NCBI GenBank assembly: GCA_003134755.1
Contig: PLCK01000122.1
Location: forward strand, 1-6,262
Reading direction: 5' to 3'
DNA length: 6,262 bases
Source: Actinomycetota bacterium
Lineage (GTDB): Bacteria; Actinomycetota; Actinomycetes; Acidothermales; Acidothermaceae
Below, piece by piece: positions 1 through 5,843 of the stretch. The notes beneath the pieces are model-generated. The model ran no database searches and had not been told where the DNA came from. It saw only the letters and a list, made by a program, of their open reading frames with translations. The number at the start of each line of letters is the position of its first letter. The first letter of the stretch is position 1. Position numbers and translations under genes: made by a program.

Positions 1-987
1 GCCTACGACCTGCTCGCGAAGGGTTTCGGGCCAGGGTTCAACGGGCCGCTGCAAGTGGTCGCGCAGCTCGGCACGCCGCCTGACGACGGCACCCTGGCCA
101 TGATCAGGCAAGCCATGAGTCGTGACACCGGCGTCGCCGCCGTGGGTGCATCTCGGGTACTGGCGACGAGCGGCGACCGTAGGGTCGTGTCGTTCAACGT
201 CTACCCGACGACGTCCCCGCAAGATGCCGCGACGACCGGCCTGGTGCATCGACTGCGTGCCAACGTGATCTCACCGACGATCCAAGGGTCCGGCATGCGT
301 GCGTACGTCGGCGGCGAAACGGCGACTGGTGCCGACTTCGCACGTCTCGTCCGTTCGAAGATGCCCCTGTTCGTCGGCCTTGTCGTGCTGCTTTCGTTCC
401 TCCTACTGATGCTGCTGTTCCGGAGCATCCTGATCCCGCTCGTCGCGGCACTGATGAACGTGCTGTCGATGGCGGCGACGCTCGGAGTGATGTCGGCCGT
501 GTATGTGTGGGGCTGGGGTGGCAGCCTCCTCGGTGCGAGTCGACCCGGGCCGGTCGAGGCGCCGATGGTTGTCATGATCTTCGCGATCCTGTTCGGGCTT
601 TCCATGGACTACCAGGTGTTCTTGGCCTCCCGCATCCAAGAGGAGTGGCGGCGCACGGGCGACAACAAGGCAGCCGTCGCCCGCGGCCTGGCAATCACCG
701 GCAGGACAATCACCGCCGCTGCCGTCATCATGATCGTCGTCTTCGGCTCGTTCATCCTCGGCGGCGAACGCCTCATCAAGGAGTTCGGCCTCGGTCTAGC
801 GGCGGCGGTCTTCGTAGACGCATTCCTGATCCGCGTCGCCGTCGTGCCGGCCGTGATGATCCTGCTCGGCCGATCGAACTGGTGGCTCCCCCGCCGGCTC
901 GCGTCCATGCTGCCGCGTCTGGGTATCGAGGTCGAGCCAGCGCCTCGGCCCAAGGAGAGGGAACCCGTTACCGCGGGCACCCACTGA
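1..987 (+). CDS. MMPL/RND-family membrane transporter, C-terminal part (5' end outside window)
   Basis: The frame is open from the first base to a TGA at 985-987, giving 328 residues of the C-terminal half of an MMPL-type transporter. Seen: the first ~120 residues form a soluble porter-like region that opens with the family-typical FGPGFNGPL. About five hydrophobic helices follow, near fragment residues 120-140, 143-170, 188-203, 237-253 and 264-290. The segment FGLSMDYQVFLASRI holds an Asp-Tyr pair (fragment D203/Y204). In MmpL proteins such pairs in the membrane helices relay protons, so this copy appears competent. A charged cytoplasmic tail follows. The family exports lipids, glycolipids or drugs using the proton gradient in the plasma membrane; the cargo here cannot be told. 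It converges on the dehydrogenase with only a 16-bp gap and has no evident link to the sugar genes, so it probably belongs to a neighbouring unit. Confidence 0.9.
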   Translation, partial: AYDLLAKGFGPGFNGPLQVVAQLGTPPDDGTLAMIRQAMSRDTGVAAVGASRVLATSGDRRVVSFNVYPTTSPQDAATTGLVHRLRANVISPTIQGSGMRAYVGGETATGADFARLVRSKMPLFVGLVVLLSFLLLMLLFRSILIPLVAALMNVLSMAATLGVMSAVYVWGWGGSLLGASRPGPVEAPMVVMIFAILFGLSMDYQVFLASRIQEEWRRTGDNKAAVARGLAITGRTITAAAVIMIVVFGSFILGGERLIKEFGLGLAAAVFVDAFLIRVAVVPAVMILLGRSNWWLPRRLASMLPRLGIEVEPAPRPKEREPVTAGTH

Positions 988-1007
988 TCCGGCAACGCCC
1001 AGATCAG
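984..1007. terminator. Weak inverted repeat spanning two convergent stop codons
   Basis: CTGATC (984-989) and GATCAG (1002-1007) are perfect 6-bp complementary arms around a 12-nt loop. The left arm contains the TGA of the MMPL gene and the right arm contains the TGA of the oppositely oriented dehydrogenase. It is the only stem in this very short convergent junction. There is no T-run and the stem is short, so action as a bidirectional terminator is a guess. The symmetry may simply reflect two genes both ending in CTGATC. Confidence 0.2.
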
Positions 1008-2035
1008 CCAGCGGCGCCGAGGTCTTGGCAGGCCACCAGCACCTTCATGACGCCGCCGCCTCCGAGGGCGGCAAAGGCATCGGCCGCCCGATCCAATGGC
1101 TCGATGCGCGAGATGAGGACGTCGGCCGGGATCGTTCCGTCGGCGACCAACTCGACGGCTCGCTCGAAATCGGGACGCCGATAGAGCCGGGCCGCCACGA
1201 GGCTCAGTTCGCGCCAGAAGAACCGGAAGAGATTCACCTCACGCGGCTGACTGTGAATGGCGACCAGCACGAGCCTTCCTCGCACCGCGAGCACGTCAAC
1301 CGCAGTCGTGACGCCGCCCGCAGCGCCTGACACCTCAAACGCGATGTCGGCGCCGGCACCGCCGGTCCATTCATCAACGGCAGACGTTACGTCCGAAACC
1401 GAAGGGTCGAGCACCTGGAAGCCCAACTTTGAAGCGACGTTTCGCCGGTACTCATCGATCTCGACGATCATGACGTCGCCGCCTTCGCGGCGCGCAACGA
1501 GCGCGATGAGCAGACCGACTGGTCCGCCGCCGACGACGACCGCCCGCTCGCCGGACTGCAATGCGGCACGACGTACGTCGTGCACCGCGACCGCGGTCGG
1601 CTCGACCAGAGCCGCGTGCTCAAGCGGCATCTCGGCAGGCAATGCGACCAGGACCTCGGCTGGCACCGTCCACGATTGCTGAAGCGCGCCGGGCGCGTCG
1701 ATGCCGATGAAGATGAGGTGGTGGCACAGATGCTGGTTGCCAGCCACGCACGCCGGGCAGTCGCCGTCCCACCGCAAGGGCATGACCGTCACCGACTGAC
1801 CGACCTGCCAGCCTGCGACCGCGGTCCCGACGGCGACGATGCGGCCGGACATCTCGTGCCCGACGATCGCCGGCGGGCGTACCCGCTGGTCCATGTCGCC
1901 GTGATAAATATGTAAGTCGGTGCCGCAGATCCCGACGTACTCGACCGACAACCGTACCTCGCCCGGCCCGGGCTCCACCGGTTCGACCGAGACGATCTCG
2001 AGGTTGCGGTCTCCCGTGTAGCTGACGGCGCGCAT
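1004..2035 (-). CDS. Zinc-dependent medium-chain dehydrogenase (threonine/sorbitol/butanediol dehydrogenase-like)
   Basis: A 343-residue protein, normal for the family. The N-terminal GroES-like domain has GICGTD with catalytic-zinc Cys37, and GHE with His60-Glu61. The structural-zinc loop reads DGDCPAC...C: Cys93, Cys96 and Cys104 are present but the usual first Cys is Asp90. The Rossmann domain has GGGPVG (about residues 169-174) and an acidic residue at the end of the second strand (VEID), which favours NAD over NADP. It should oxidise a secondary or sugar hydroxyl. Divergent transcription from the L-fuconate dehydratase suggests a step in the same pathway, either sugar (L-fucose) 1-dehydrogenase or dehydrogenation of the 2-keto-3-deoxy acid; this is inference. 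The ATG at 2033-2035 is preceded by a strong Shine-Dalgarno, AGGAAGGA, five bases upstream, which fixes the start. Family certain, substrate unknown. Confidence 0.9.
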   Translation of the reverse strand: MRAVSYTGDRNLEIVSVEPVEPGPGEVRLSVEYVGICGTDLHIYHGDMDQRVRPPAIVGHEMSGRIVAVGTAVAGWQVGQSVTVMPLRWDGDCPACVAGNQHLCHHLIFIGIDAPGALQQSWTVPAEVLVALPAEMPLEHAALVEPTAVAVHDVRRAALQSGERAVVVGGGPVGLLIALVARREGGDVMIVEIDEYRRNVASKLGFQVLDPSVSDVTSAVDEWTGGAGADIAFEVSGAAGGVTTAVDVLAVRGRLVLVAIHSQPREVNLFRFFWRELSLVAARLYRRPDFERAVELVADGTIPADVLISRIEPLDRAADAFAALGGGGVMKVLVACQDLGAAG

Positions 2036-2040
2036 GGACG

Positions 2041-2048
2041 TCCTTCCT
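2041..2048 (-). promoter_or_regulatory. Strong ribosome binding site of the dehydrogenase
   Basis: Read on the minus strand this is AGGAAGGA, followed by the five-base spacer CGTCC and then ATG. It is the best Shine-Dalgarno in the window and supports the ATG start at 2035. Confidence 0.75.
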
Positions 2049-2082
2049 GGGGTGTCGAGGCCGCGGCGGCTCCTGAACTTAA

Positions 2083-2109
2083 CTTATACATCAGATACAT
2101 CTGATCAAT
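2083..2109 (-). promoter_or_regulatory. Candidate promoter of the dehydrogenase gene
   Basis: On the minus strand TTGATC (2109-2104) and TATAAG (2088-2083) could serve as -35 and -10 boxes. The spacer is 15 bases, shorter than ideal; TATTGA at 2111-2106 would give 17. The area is unusually AT-rich for this window. The inverted repeat at 2090-2105 sits between the boxes, where a bound protein would block RNA polymerase. The boxes are a visual match only. Confidence 0.4.
2090..2105. promoter_or_regulatory. 16-bp perfect inverted repeat, likely GntR-type operator
   Basis: ATCAGAT-AC-ATCTGAT has two perfect 7-bp arms around a 2-bp spacer. Three further pairs match outside it (TAT at 2085-2087 with ATA at 2108-2110). 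A third half-site, ATCAGA at 2110-2115, forms a second overlapping inverted repeat with the right arm (TCTGAT-CAAT-ATCAGA). It lies between the divergent dehydrogenase and fuconate dehydratase genes, 55-70 bases upstream of the dehydrogenase start. FCD-type GntR regulators bind short palindromes of this size as dimers, and one is encoded just downstream of the dehydratase. Assignment to that regulator is inference. Confidence 0.65.
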
Positions 2110-2198
2110 ATCAGACGCGCCGCATTCCAAGCCTAAGGTCGCCTCGGCTGCCCGCGCTCAGCCGGAGCCTGGGAGGCCGGTCAGTACGGGCGATTCAT

Positions 2199-2228
2199 TT
2201 GACGTTTCCACGGAATTCAACGTATCGT
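2199..2228 (+). promoter_or_regulatory. Candidate promoter of the fuconate dehydratase-regulator operon
   Basis: TTGACG at 2199-2204 (5 of 6 to the -35 consensus) is followed after 18 bases by TATCGT at 2223-2228 (4 of 6 to the -10 consensus). Transcription would begin near 2235 and leave a leader of about 30 bases. The short inverted repeat TTCC-AC-GGAA (2206-2215) lies between the boxes. Visual match only. Confidence 0.45.
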
Positions 2229-2253
2229 GGCGCGCCCAGGCAGCCGACAAATC

Positions 2254-2259
2254 AGGGGT
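2254..2259 (+). promoter_or_regulatory. Ribosome binding site deciding the GTG start of the dehydratase
   Basis: AGGGGT ends a few bases before the GTG at 2264. It supports that start over any internal ATG, and the resulting N-terminus MPVIRAIEVLDVRFPTS matches the usual beginning of fuconate dehydratases. Confidence 0.55.
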
Positions 2260-2263
2260 CCCC

Positions 2264-3601
2264 GTGCCCGTCATTCGCGCGATCGAGGTCCTCGACGTCC
2301 GTTTCCCGACGTCGCTCGAGCTCGACGGCTCCGATGCGATGCACAAGGACGGCGACTACTCGGCCGCCTACGTCATCGTCACGACCGACGACGAAACGCT
2401 CGCCGGCTACGGCCTCACGTTCACGATCGGCCGGGGTACCGACTTGGTCGTCGCCGCAGCGCGGTCGCAGGCACAGATGCTGATTGGCATGGACGTCGAC
2501 ACCATGCTGGCCGACATGGGATCGGTATACCGCACGCTGACTTCCGATACCCAGCTGCGATGGCTCGGCCCCGAGAAGGGCGTCGTGCACATCTCTCTTG
2601 CCGCGGTCTTGAACGCGGCGTGGGACCTTGTTGCACGCCGGGCCGGAAAGCCGCTGTGGCGGTTGCTGGCCGAGATGTCCCCGCATGACTTGGCAGCAGT
2701 GGCCGACCTCAGGTACGTCTCCGATGCGCTGACGCGCGATGAGGCCGAGGCGATCCTCAGCGCCCTCGAGCCCACGAAGTCCCAACGCATCGCGCATCTC
2801 GAAGAGGTCGGTTACCCCTGCTACACGACGTCCCCTGGGTGGCTTGGCTACGACGACGAGAAGCTGCGCCGGCTTTGCGGTGAGGCGGTCGCAGCCGGCT
2901 TCAGCTACATCAAGCTGAAGGTCGGCGCTGACCTCGACGACGACCGACGCCGCTGCGCCATTACGCGTGAGGCGATCGGCCCCGACCGCAATTTGATGCT
3001 CGACGCAAACCAGGTGTGGGATGTGCCGCAGGCGATCGAGTGGGTCAAGGCGCTGGCCGAGTTCAAGCCGTTGTGGATTGAGGAGCCGACCAGTCCCGAC
3101 GATATCCTCGGCCACGCCACGATCAGGCAGGCAGTGGCGCCGGTCGGTGTCGCCACCGGAGAACACGGCCACAACCGCGTGATGTTCAAACAGCTCCTCC
3201 AGGCGAAAGCGATCGACTTCTGCCAAATCGACTCGTGCCGGCTGGCCAGCATCAACGAGATCCTGACCGTCTTGTTACTCGCCGCGAAGTTTGACGTACC
3301 GGTCTGCCCGCACGCCGGCGGCGTCGGGCTTTGCGAGCTGGTTCAGCACCTTGCGATATTCGACTACGTCGCAGTTTCCGGGAGTCTCGACGGCAGGGTC
3401 GCGGAGTACGTAGACCACCTGCATGAGAACTTTGTCGACCCGTGCGTGGTCAAAGACGCCGCCTATGTGGTGCCGACCTCACCGGGGTACAGTGCCCGCA
3501 TGCACGATGCCTCGCTGGCCCGTTTCTCCTTCCCGGATGGCGGTTACTGGACCGAGCGCGCGTCGGCCGAGACGCCAGTCGATCTCCTCGGCACTCCGTA
3601 G
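2264..3601 (+). CDS. fucD: L-fuconate dehydratase (enolase superfamily, mandelate racemase type)
   Basis: Removes water from L-fuconate to give 2-keto-3-deoxy-L-fuconate, a cytoplasmic Mg-dependent step of non-phosphorylative L-fucose breakdown. The 445 residues match the family length. The N-terminal capping domain runs to about residue 140, and a (beta/alpha)7-beta barrel follows. Catalytic residues are all visible: KLK with Lys217/Lys219; metal ligands Asp247 (LDAN), Glu273 (IEEP) and Glu300 (GEH); the Asp323/His350 dyad (QIDSCR, CPHAGG); and Glu381. From memory, these are offset by one from the characterised Xanthomonas campestris enzyme. Family signatures such as GWLGYDDEK, QVWDVP, EEPTSPDD and HAGGVGLCELVQHL are present. 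Characterised members also accept related acids such as L-galactonate and D-arabinonate, so the true substrate could be one of these. GTG start with a Shine-Dalgarno; 12 bp upstream of the regulator gene, so co-transcribed. Confidence 0.93.
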   Translation: MPVIRAIEVLDVRFPTSLELDGSDAMHKDGDYSAAYVIVTTDDETLAGYGLTFTIGRGTDLVVAAARSQAQMLIGMDVDTMLADMGSVYRTLTSDTQLRWLGPEKGVVHISLAAVLNAAWDLVARRAGKPLWRLLAEMSPHDLAAVADLRYVSDALTRDEAEAILSALEPTKSQRIAHLEEVGYPCYTTSPGWLGYDDEKLRRLCGEAVAAGFSYIKLKVGADLDDDRRRCAITREAIGPDRNLMLDANQVWDVPQAIEWVKALAEFKPLWIEEPTSPDDILGHATIRQAVAPVGVATGEHGHNRVMFKQLLQAKAIDFCQIDSCRLASINEILTVLLLAAKFDVPVCPHAGGVGLCELVQHLAIFDYVAVSGSLDGRVAEYVDHLHENFVDPCVVKDAAYVVPTSPGYSARMHDASLARFSFPDGGYWTERASAETPVDLLGTP

Positions 3602-3613
3602 TTCGGTAGCGCC

Positions 3614-4312
3614 GTGGCCCGTACTGCCGACGTCGTCGAGGCGATCAAGACGATGATTCTGACCGGCGACCTTCAGGCCAGCCAGCGGCTGCCCACCGAA
3701 ATGGAGCTCGCGACGACGCTCGGCGTCTCCCGCGGCCCGCTTCGCGAGGGCGTCAGCGCACTCACCGCAATGGGCGTGCTCGAGACCCGGCAGGGTGACG
3801 GTACCTATGTGACAAGCCTCGAACCTGGCTTGTTGATGTCGCCGCTGAGCTTCGTGGTCGATTTGCACAGCAAGGGAGGCGCGCGACAGTTCCTGGCAGT
3901 GCGACGGGTGCTGGAATGCGAGGCTGCCGGCCTTGCGGCCCTGCACATCGACGCCGCAACAATCGCGGCCGCCGAAGCCGTGCTGGTCGACGCCGACCGT
4001 ACACTCGCCGAGGCCCCAACCGATCACGAACGCTTCTTCGTCGCCGACCGGGGCTTCCACCGGGTGGTCGCGGCGGCCTCGGCAAACCCGGTCCTCGCCG
4101 CGCTGATCGAATCGATCTCGGGCCGGACGGCGCGGGCCCGACTGCTACGTGGCGCGATTGAAGAGGGCGCCCAGCAGCGCACGATCGACGAGCACCGCGC
4201 CGTCCTGGCTGCCATTGCCGCTCATGACCCCGATCGCGCCCGCCTGAGGATGGCGGTGCACCTCGTCGGAGTCGAGGACTTCCTGCAGGCCGCGCCGGCG
4301 CAAGATCTCTGA
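3614..4312 (+). CDS. GntR-family transcriptional regulator, FadR subfamily with FCD ligand domain
   Basis: A 232-residue DNA-binding regulator, normal for FadR-type GntR proteins. Residues 1-70 form a winged helix-turn-helix with the classic LPTEMELATTLGVSRGPLRE and a wing at GDGTYV. Residues ~85-225 form the helical FCD effector domain. Its metal-binding set is complete: Asp145, His149, His194 and His216. In related proteins this metal helps hold a carboxylate ligand, which suits a sugar acid or 2-keto-3-deoxy acid as inducer (inference). The GTG start lies 12 bp after the fuconate dehydratase stop and has no strong Shine-Dalgarno, so translational coupling in one operon is likely. It probably represses the divergent genes through the inverted repeat at 2090-2105, and possibly the importer operon downstream. 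Family certain; targets and effector inferred. Confidence 0.92.
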   Translation: MARTADVVEAIKTMILTGDLQASQRLPTEMELATTLGVSRGPLREGVSALTAMGVLETRQGDGTYVTSLEPGLLMSPLSFVVDLHSKGGARQFLAVRRVLECEAAGLAALHIDAATIAAAEAVLVDADRTLAEAPTDHERFFVADRGFHRVVAAASANPVLAALIESISGRTARARLLRGAIEEGAQQRTIDEHRAVLAAIAAHDPDRARLRMAVHLVGVEDFLQAAPAQDL

Positions 4313-4341
4313 ACTCTGAGACCTAGTCCGGACGCCGCGCA

Positions 4342-4363
4342 GGTCGGCCTTCGGAAGCCGGTC
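4342..4363 (+). terminator. Candidate hairpin terminator after the GntR gene
   Basis: GGTCGGCC and GCCGGTC can pair around a TTCG tetraloop closed by C-G, with a two-base AA bulge and two G-T wobbles in the outer stem. It begins 29 bases after the regulator stop. No T-run follows, as is common in high-GC actinobacteria, so true termination is uncertain. Confidence 0.35.
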
Positions 4364-4414
4364 GTGGCCCCAAGAACACTGATTCGTCACATGTCTGCTC
4401 AACGCAGGGGATTT

Positions 4415-4490
4415 GGTCGGCGTAGCGGACTGCTTTGGTTGGCGTACCGTGAGGCACGTCCGTTCCTCCGACGGCGACCGTACGCCTGCC
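4415..4490. repeat. Three copies of a GGYNGGCGTASSG element
   Basis: Copy 1 is GGTCGGCGTAGCG (4415-4427) and copy 2 is GGTTGGCGTACCG (4437-4449). They are direct repeats exactly 22 bp apart, and the match extends three T bases upstream of each. Copy 3, GGCAGGCGTACGG, lies on the minus strand at 4490-4478 and abuts the first GTCCCGGGAC palindrome. The regular phasing on one DNA face suggests binding sites for a regulator; which one is unknown. Confidence 0.45.
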
Positions 4491-4500
4491 GTCCCGGGAC
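4491..4500. repeat. Palindrome GTCCCGGGAC, copy 1
   Basis: A perfect 10-bp palindrome. An identical copy lies 116 bp downstream at 4607. Candidate operator upstream of the importer promoter. Confidence 0.5.
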
Positions 4501-4507
4501 CCCGAAA

Positions 4508-4525
4508 CCCCAGAGTTCACTGGGG
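4508..4525. repeat. 18-bp inverted repeat CCCCAG-N6-CTGGGG
   Basis: Perfect 6-bp arms around AGTTCA, eight bases downstream of the first GTCCCGGGAC palindrome. It could be a further operator or, in RNA, a small stem-loop. No T-run follows, so a terminator is unlikely. Confidence 0.4.
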
Positions 4526-4606
4526 AATCCACATGAGGACGGCTCCCACTCGCTCGTCCGTGCCGACTGCCACTGCGCCGCCCCCGCCGATTCAGGGCCA
4601 CTACAG

Positions 4607-4616
4607 GTCCCGGGAC
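4607..4616. repeat. Palindrome GTCCCGGGAC, copy 2
   Basis: Identical to the palindrome at 4491-4500. It lies about 37 bases upstream of the candidate -10 box at 4653, a position suited to either activation or repression of the importer promoter. Confidence 0.5.
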
Positions 4617-4631
4617 ACGGATCGATAACGG

Positions 4632-4658
4632 TTCCAAATCACAGCCTAGACATATGAT
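4632..4658 (+). promoter_or_regulatory. Candidate promoter of the sugar importer operon
   Basis: TATGAT at 4653-4658 matches the -10 consensus at 5 of 6 positions. The best upstream -35 candidate, TTCCAA at 4632-4637, is poor and only 15 bases away, which would suit an activator-dependent promoter. The predicted leader is about 60 bases. Confidence 0.4.
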
Positions 4659-4724
4659 GATTCCGGGTCTACCGTCAGGCGCCAGATCACCACTAGGTCA
4701 GCCATCGACAGGAGTGCCACCGCC

Positions 4725-5843
4725 GTGCGAGCCCCGGAAGAGTCGGCTGGATCAGCCGCAGCCTCCCCGGAGCCCGGACCGCCGGCCGATCCGGCCGTAT
4801 ACGAGCCGCCAGCTGGCCGTCTCCGCAACCGCTCGCACGCGTCGAGTGCCGTCCGCGAGACGAGCCACAGTCTCTTGCGAATCGCGATGCTATTCATGCG
4901 CGTCGGGCCGGCCCTCATGCTCGTTGTCCTCGTCATCGTGCTCAAGTTCTTGTCCGTCAAGTTCCTGACCAGCCAGAACATTGGCAACGTGCTGTCCCAG
5001 ACCGCGATCATCGCGCTGCTCGCGGTCGGGATGCTGCTCGTGATCCTGACTCGCGGTATCGACCTGTCGGTCGGCTCGACGATCGCGCTTGCCTCTGTCG
5101 TCGGCGCAATGGCGTTCCACCACGTTCACTCAGGCTTCCTCATCATCCTGATCATGCTCGGTGTCGGCCTCGCTGTCGGCCTCGCCAATGGCCTCGTGTA
5201 CGTGTACGGCAAGATCCCGCACCCGTTCATCGTGACCCTTGCAGCCCTGAGCATCGTCCGCGGACTTGCCCTGTGGCTGACAAAGGGTCAGCCGCAGGAA
5301 GGCATGCCGGCGATCGTCCAGGACATCGGAGGCGGCCGAATCGGATGGCTGCCGAAGTCAGCTTTCGTAGTGGCGGGCGTTGCCCTCCTCGCGGCATTCG
5401 TGTGCACCCGCGTCGTGTGGGGCCGTTGGGTGTACGCGGTTGGCGGCAACCCCGAGGCCGCGCGGCGCACGGGCATTCCCGTTCGCGGGGTACTCGTGTC
5501 TGTCTACGCGATCAGCGGCCTCTGCGCGGGCGTGGCAGCCCTGGTTTCTGCTGGACGGCTCAATGCCGGAACACCGACGTCGGGTGACCTCGCCGAACTC
5601 GACGCGATCGCAGCCGTCGTCATCGGCGGCGCCAGCTTCCTCGGTGGGCGCGGCAACGTCGGCAACGCCATCATCGGTGCCCTGATGATCGGGGTGATCC
5701 GCAACGGCATGAACCTGCTGAACATCAACGCGTACCTACAGCCGATAGTCATCGGCGTCGTCATCCTGCTCGCCGTCGAACTCGACGTCGTGCGCGGACA
5801 GATCGAGAACAAGTTCCGTACTCTCGAAGCGGCTCGCGGATGA
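4725..5843 (+). CDS. Sugar ABC transporter permease, RbsC type
   Basis: A 372-residue inner-membrane permease of the ribose/xylose/fructose importer class (BPD_transp_2). Hydrophobic helices begin at residue ~60 and continue to ~353. Class signatures are GIDLSVGS (111-118), HPFIVTLAALSIVRG (166-180), the ATPase-coupling loop VGGNPEAARRTGIPV (239-253), GRLNAGTP (277-284) and VVIGGASFLGGRG (298-310). It presumably forms a homodimeric channel driven by the ATPase that follows; the genes overlap by 4 bp (ATGA), indicating coupled translation. The GTG start has AGGAG (4710-4714) ten bases upstream. It gives a Pro/Glu/Ala-rich cytoplasmic tail of ~55 residues not usual for the family. An alternative ATG at 4887 would give a typical ~318 residues but lacks a Shine-Dalgarno. 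Cargo inferred from context: L-fucose or a related sugar. Confidence 0.93.
   Translation: MRAPEESAGSAAASPEPGPPADPAVYEPPAGRLRNRSHASSAVRETSHSLLRIAMLFMRVGPALMLVVLVIVLKFLSVKFLTSQNIGNVLSQTAIIALLAVGMLLVILTRGIDLSVGSTIALASVVGAMAFHHVHSGFLIILIMLGVGLAVGLANGLVYVYGKIPHPFIVTLAALSIVRGLALWLTKGQPQEGMPAIVQDIGGGRIGWLPKSAFVVAGVALLAAFVCTRVVWGRWVYAVGGNPEAARRTGIPVRGVLVSVYAISGLCAGVAALVSAGRLNAGTPTSGDLAELDAIAAVVIGGASFLGGRGNVGNAIIGALMIGVIRNGMNLLNINAYLQPIVIGVVILLAVELDVVRGQIENKFRTLEAARG

Larger units (their letters stand above)
4313..4724. other. 412-bp non-coding control region upstream of the sugar importer
   Basis: No convincing gene is present: the open frames here lack family features and Shine-Dalgarno sites. The region holds a hairpin just after the regulator (4342-4363) and three copies of a GGYNGGCGTASSG element (4415-4427, 4437-4449 and, inverted, 4478-4490). 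It also holds two identical palindromes, GTCCCGGGAC (4491-4500 and 4607-4616), an 18-bp inverted repeat (4508-4525) and a good -10 box (4653-4658). It is unusually long for this compact window, which points to complex regulation of the importer. Confidence 0.6.

Noticed and set aside
507..1184. 225-residue plus-strand frame over the MMPL 3' end and the dehydrogenase 3' end
   Set aside because: The translation is Arg/Pro-rich without domain features and overlaps two well-supported genes in other frames.
2252..3226. Long minus-strand open frame of 324 residues antisense to the fuconate dehydratase
   Set aside because: It lies almost wholly opposite a gene whose catalytic residues are all intact, its translation shows no recognisable domain, and long antisense frames are expected from third-position GC bias.
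3479..4060. 193-residue minus-strand frame opposite the GntR gene
   Set aside because: Shadow of the regulator, whose helix-turn-helix and metal-binding residues clearly mark the plus strand as coding.
4508..4525. CCCCAG/CTGGGG stem as an intrinsic terminator or attenuator
   Set aside because: No T-run follows, and it lies upstream of the likely importer promoter, so it is listed only as an inverted repeat.
4364..4657. 97-residue plus-strand frame (and overlapping small frames) in the importer upstream region
   Set aside because: No Shine-Dalgarno, an Arg/Pro-rich composition typical of out-of-frame GC-rich DNA, and it runs over the palindromes and repeats.
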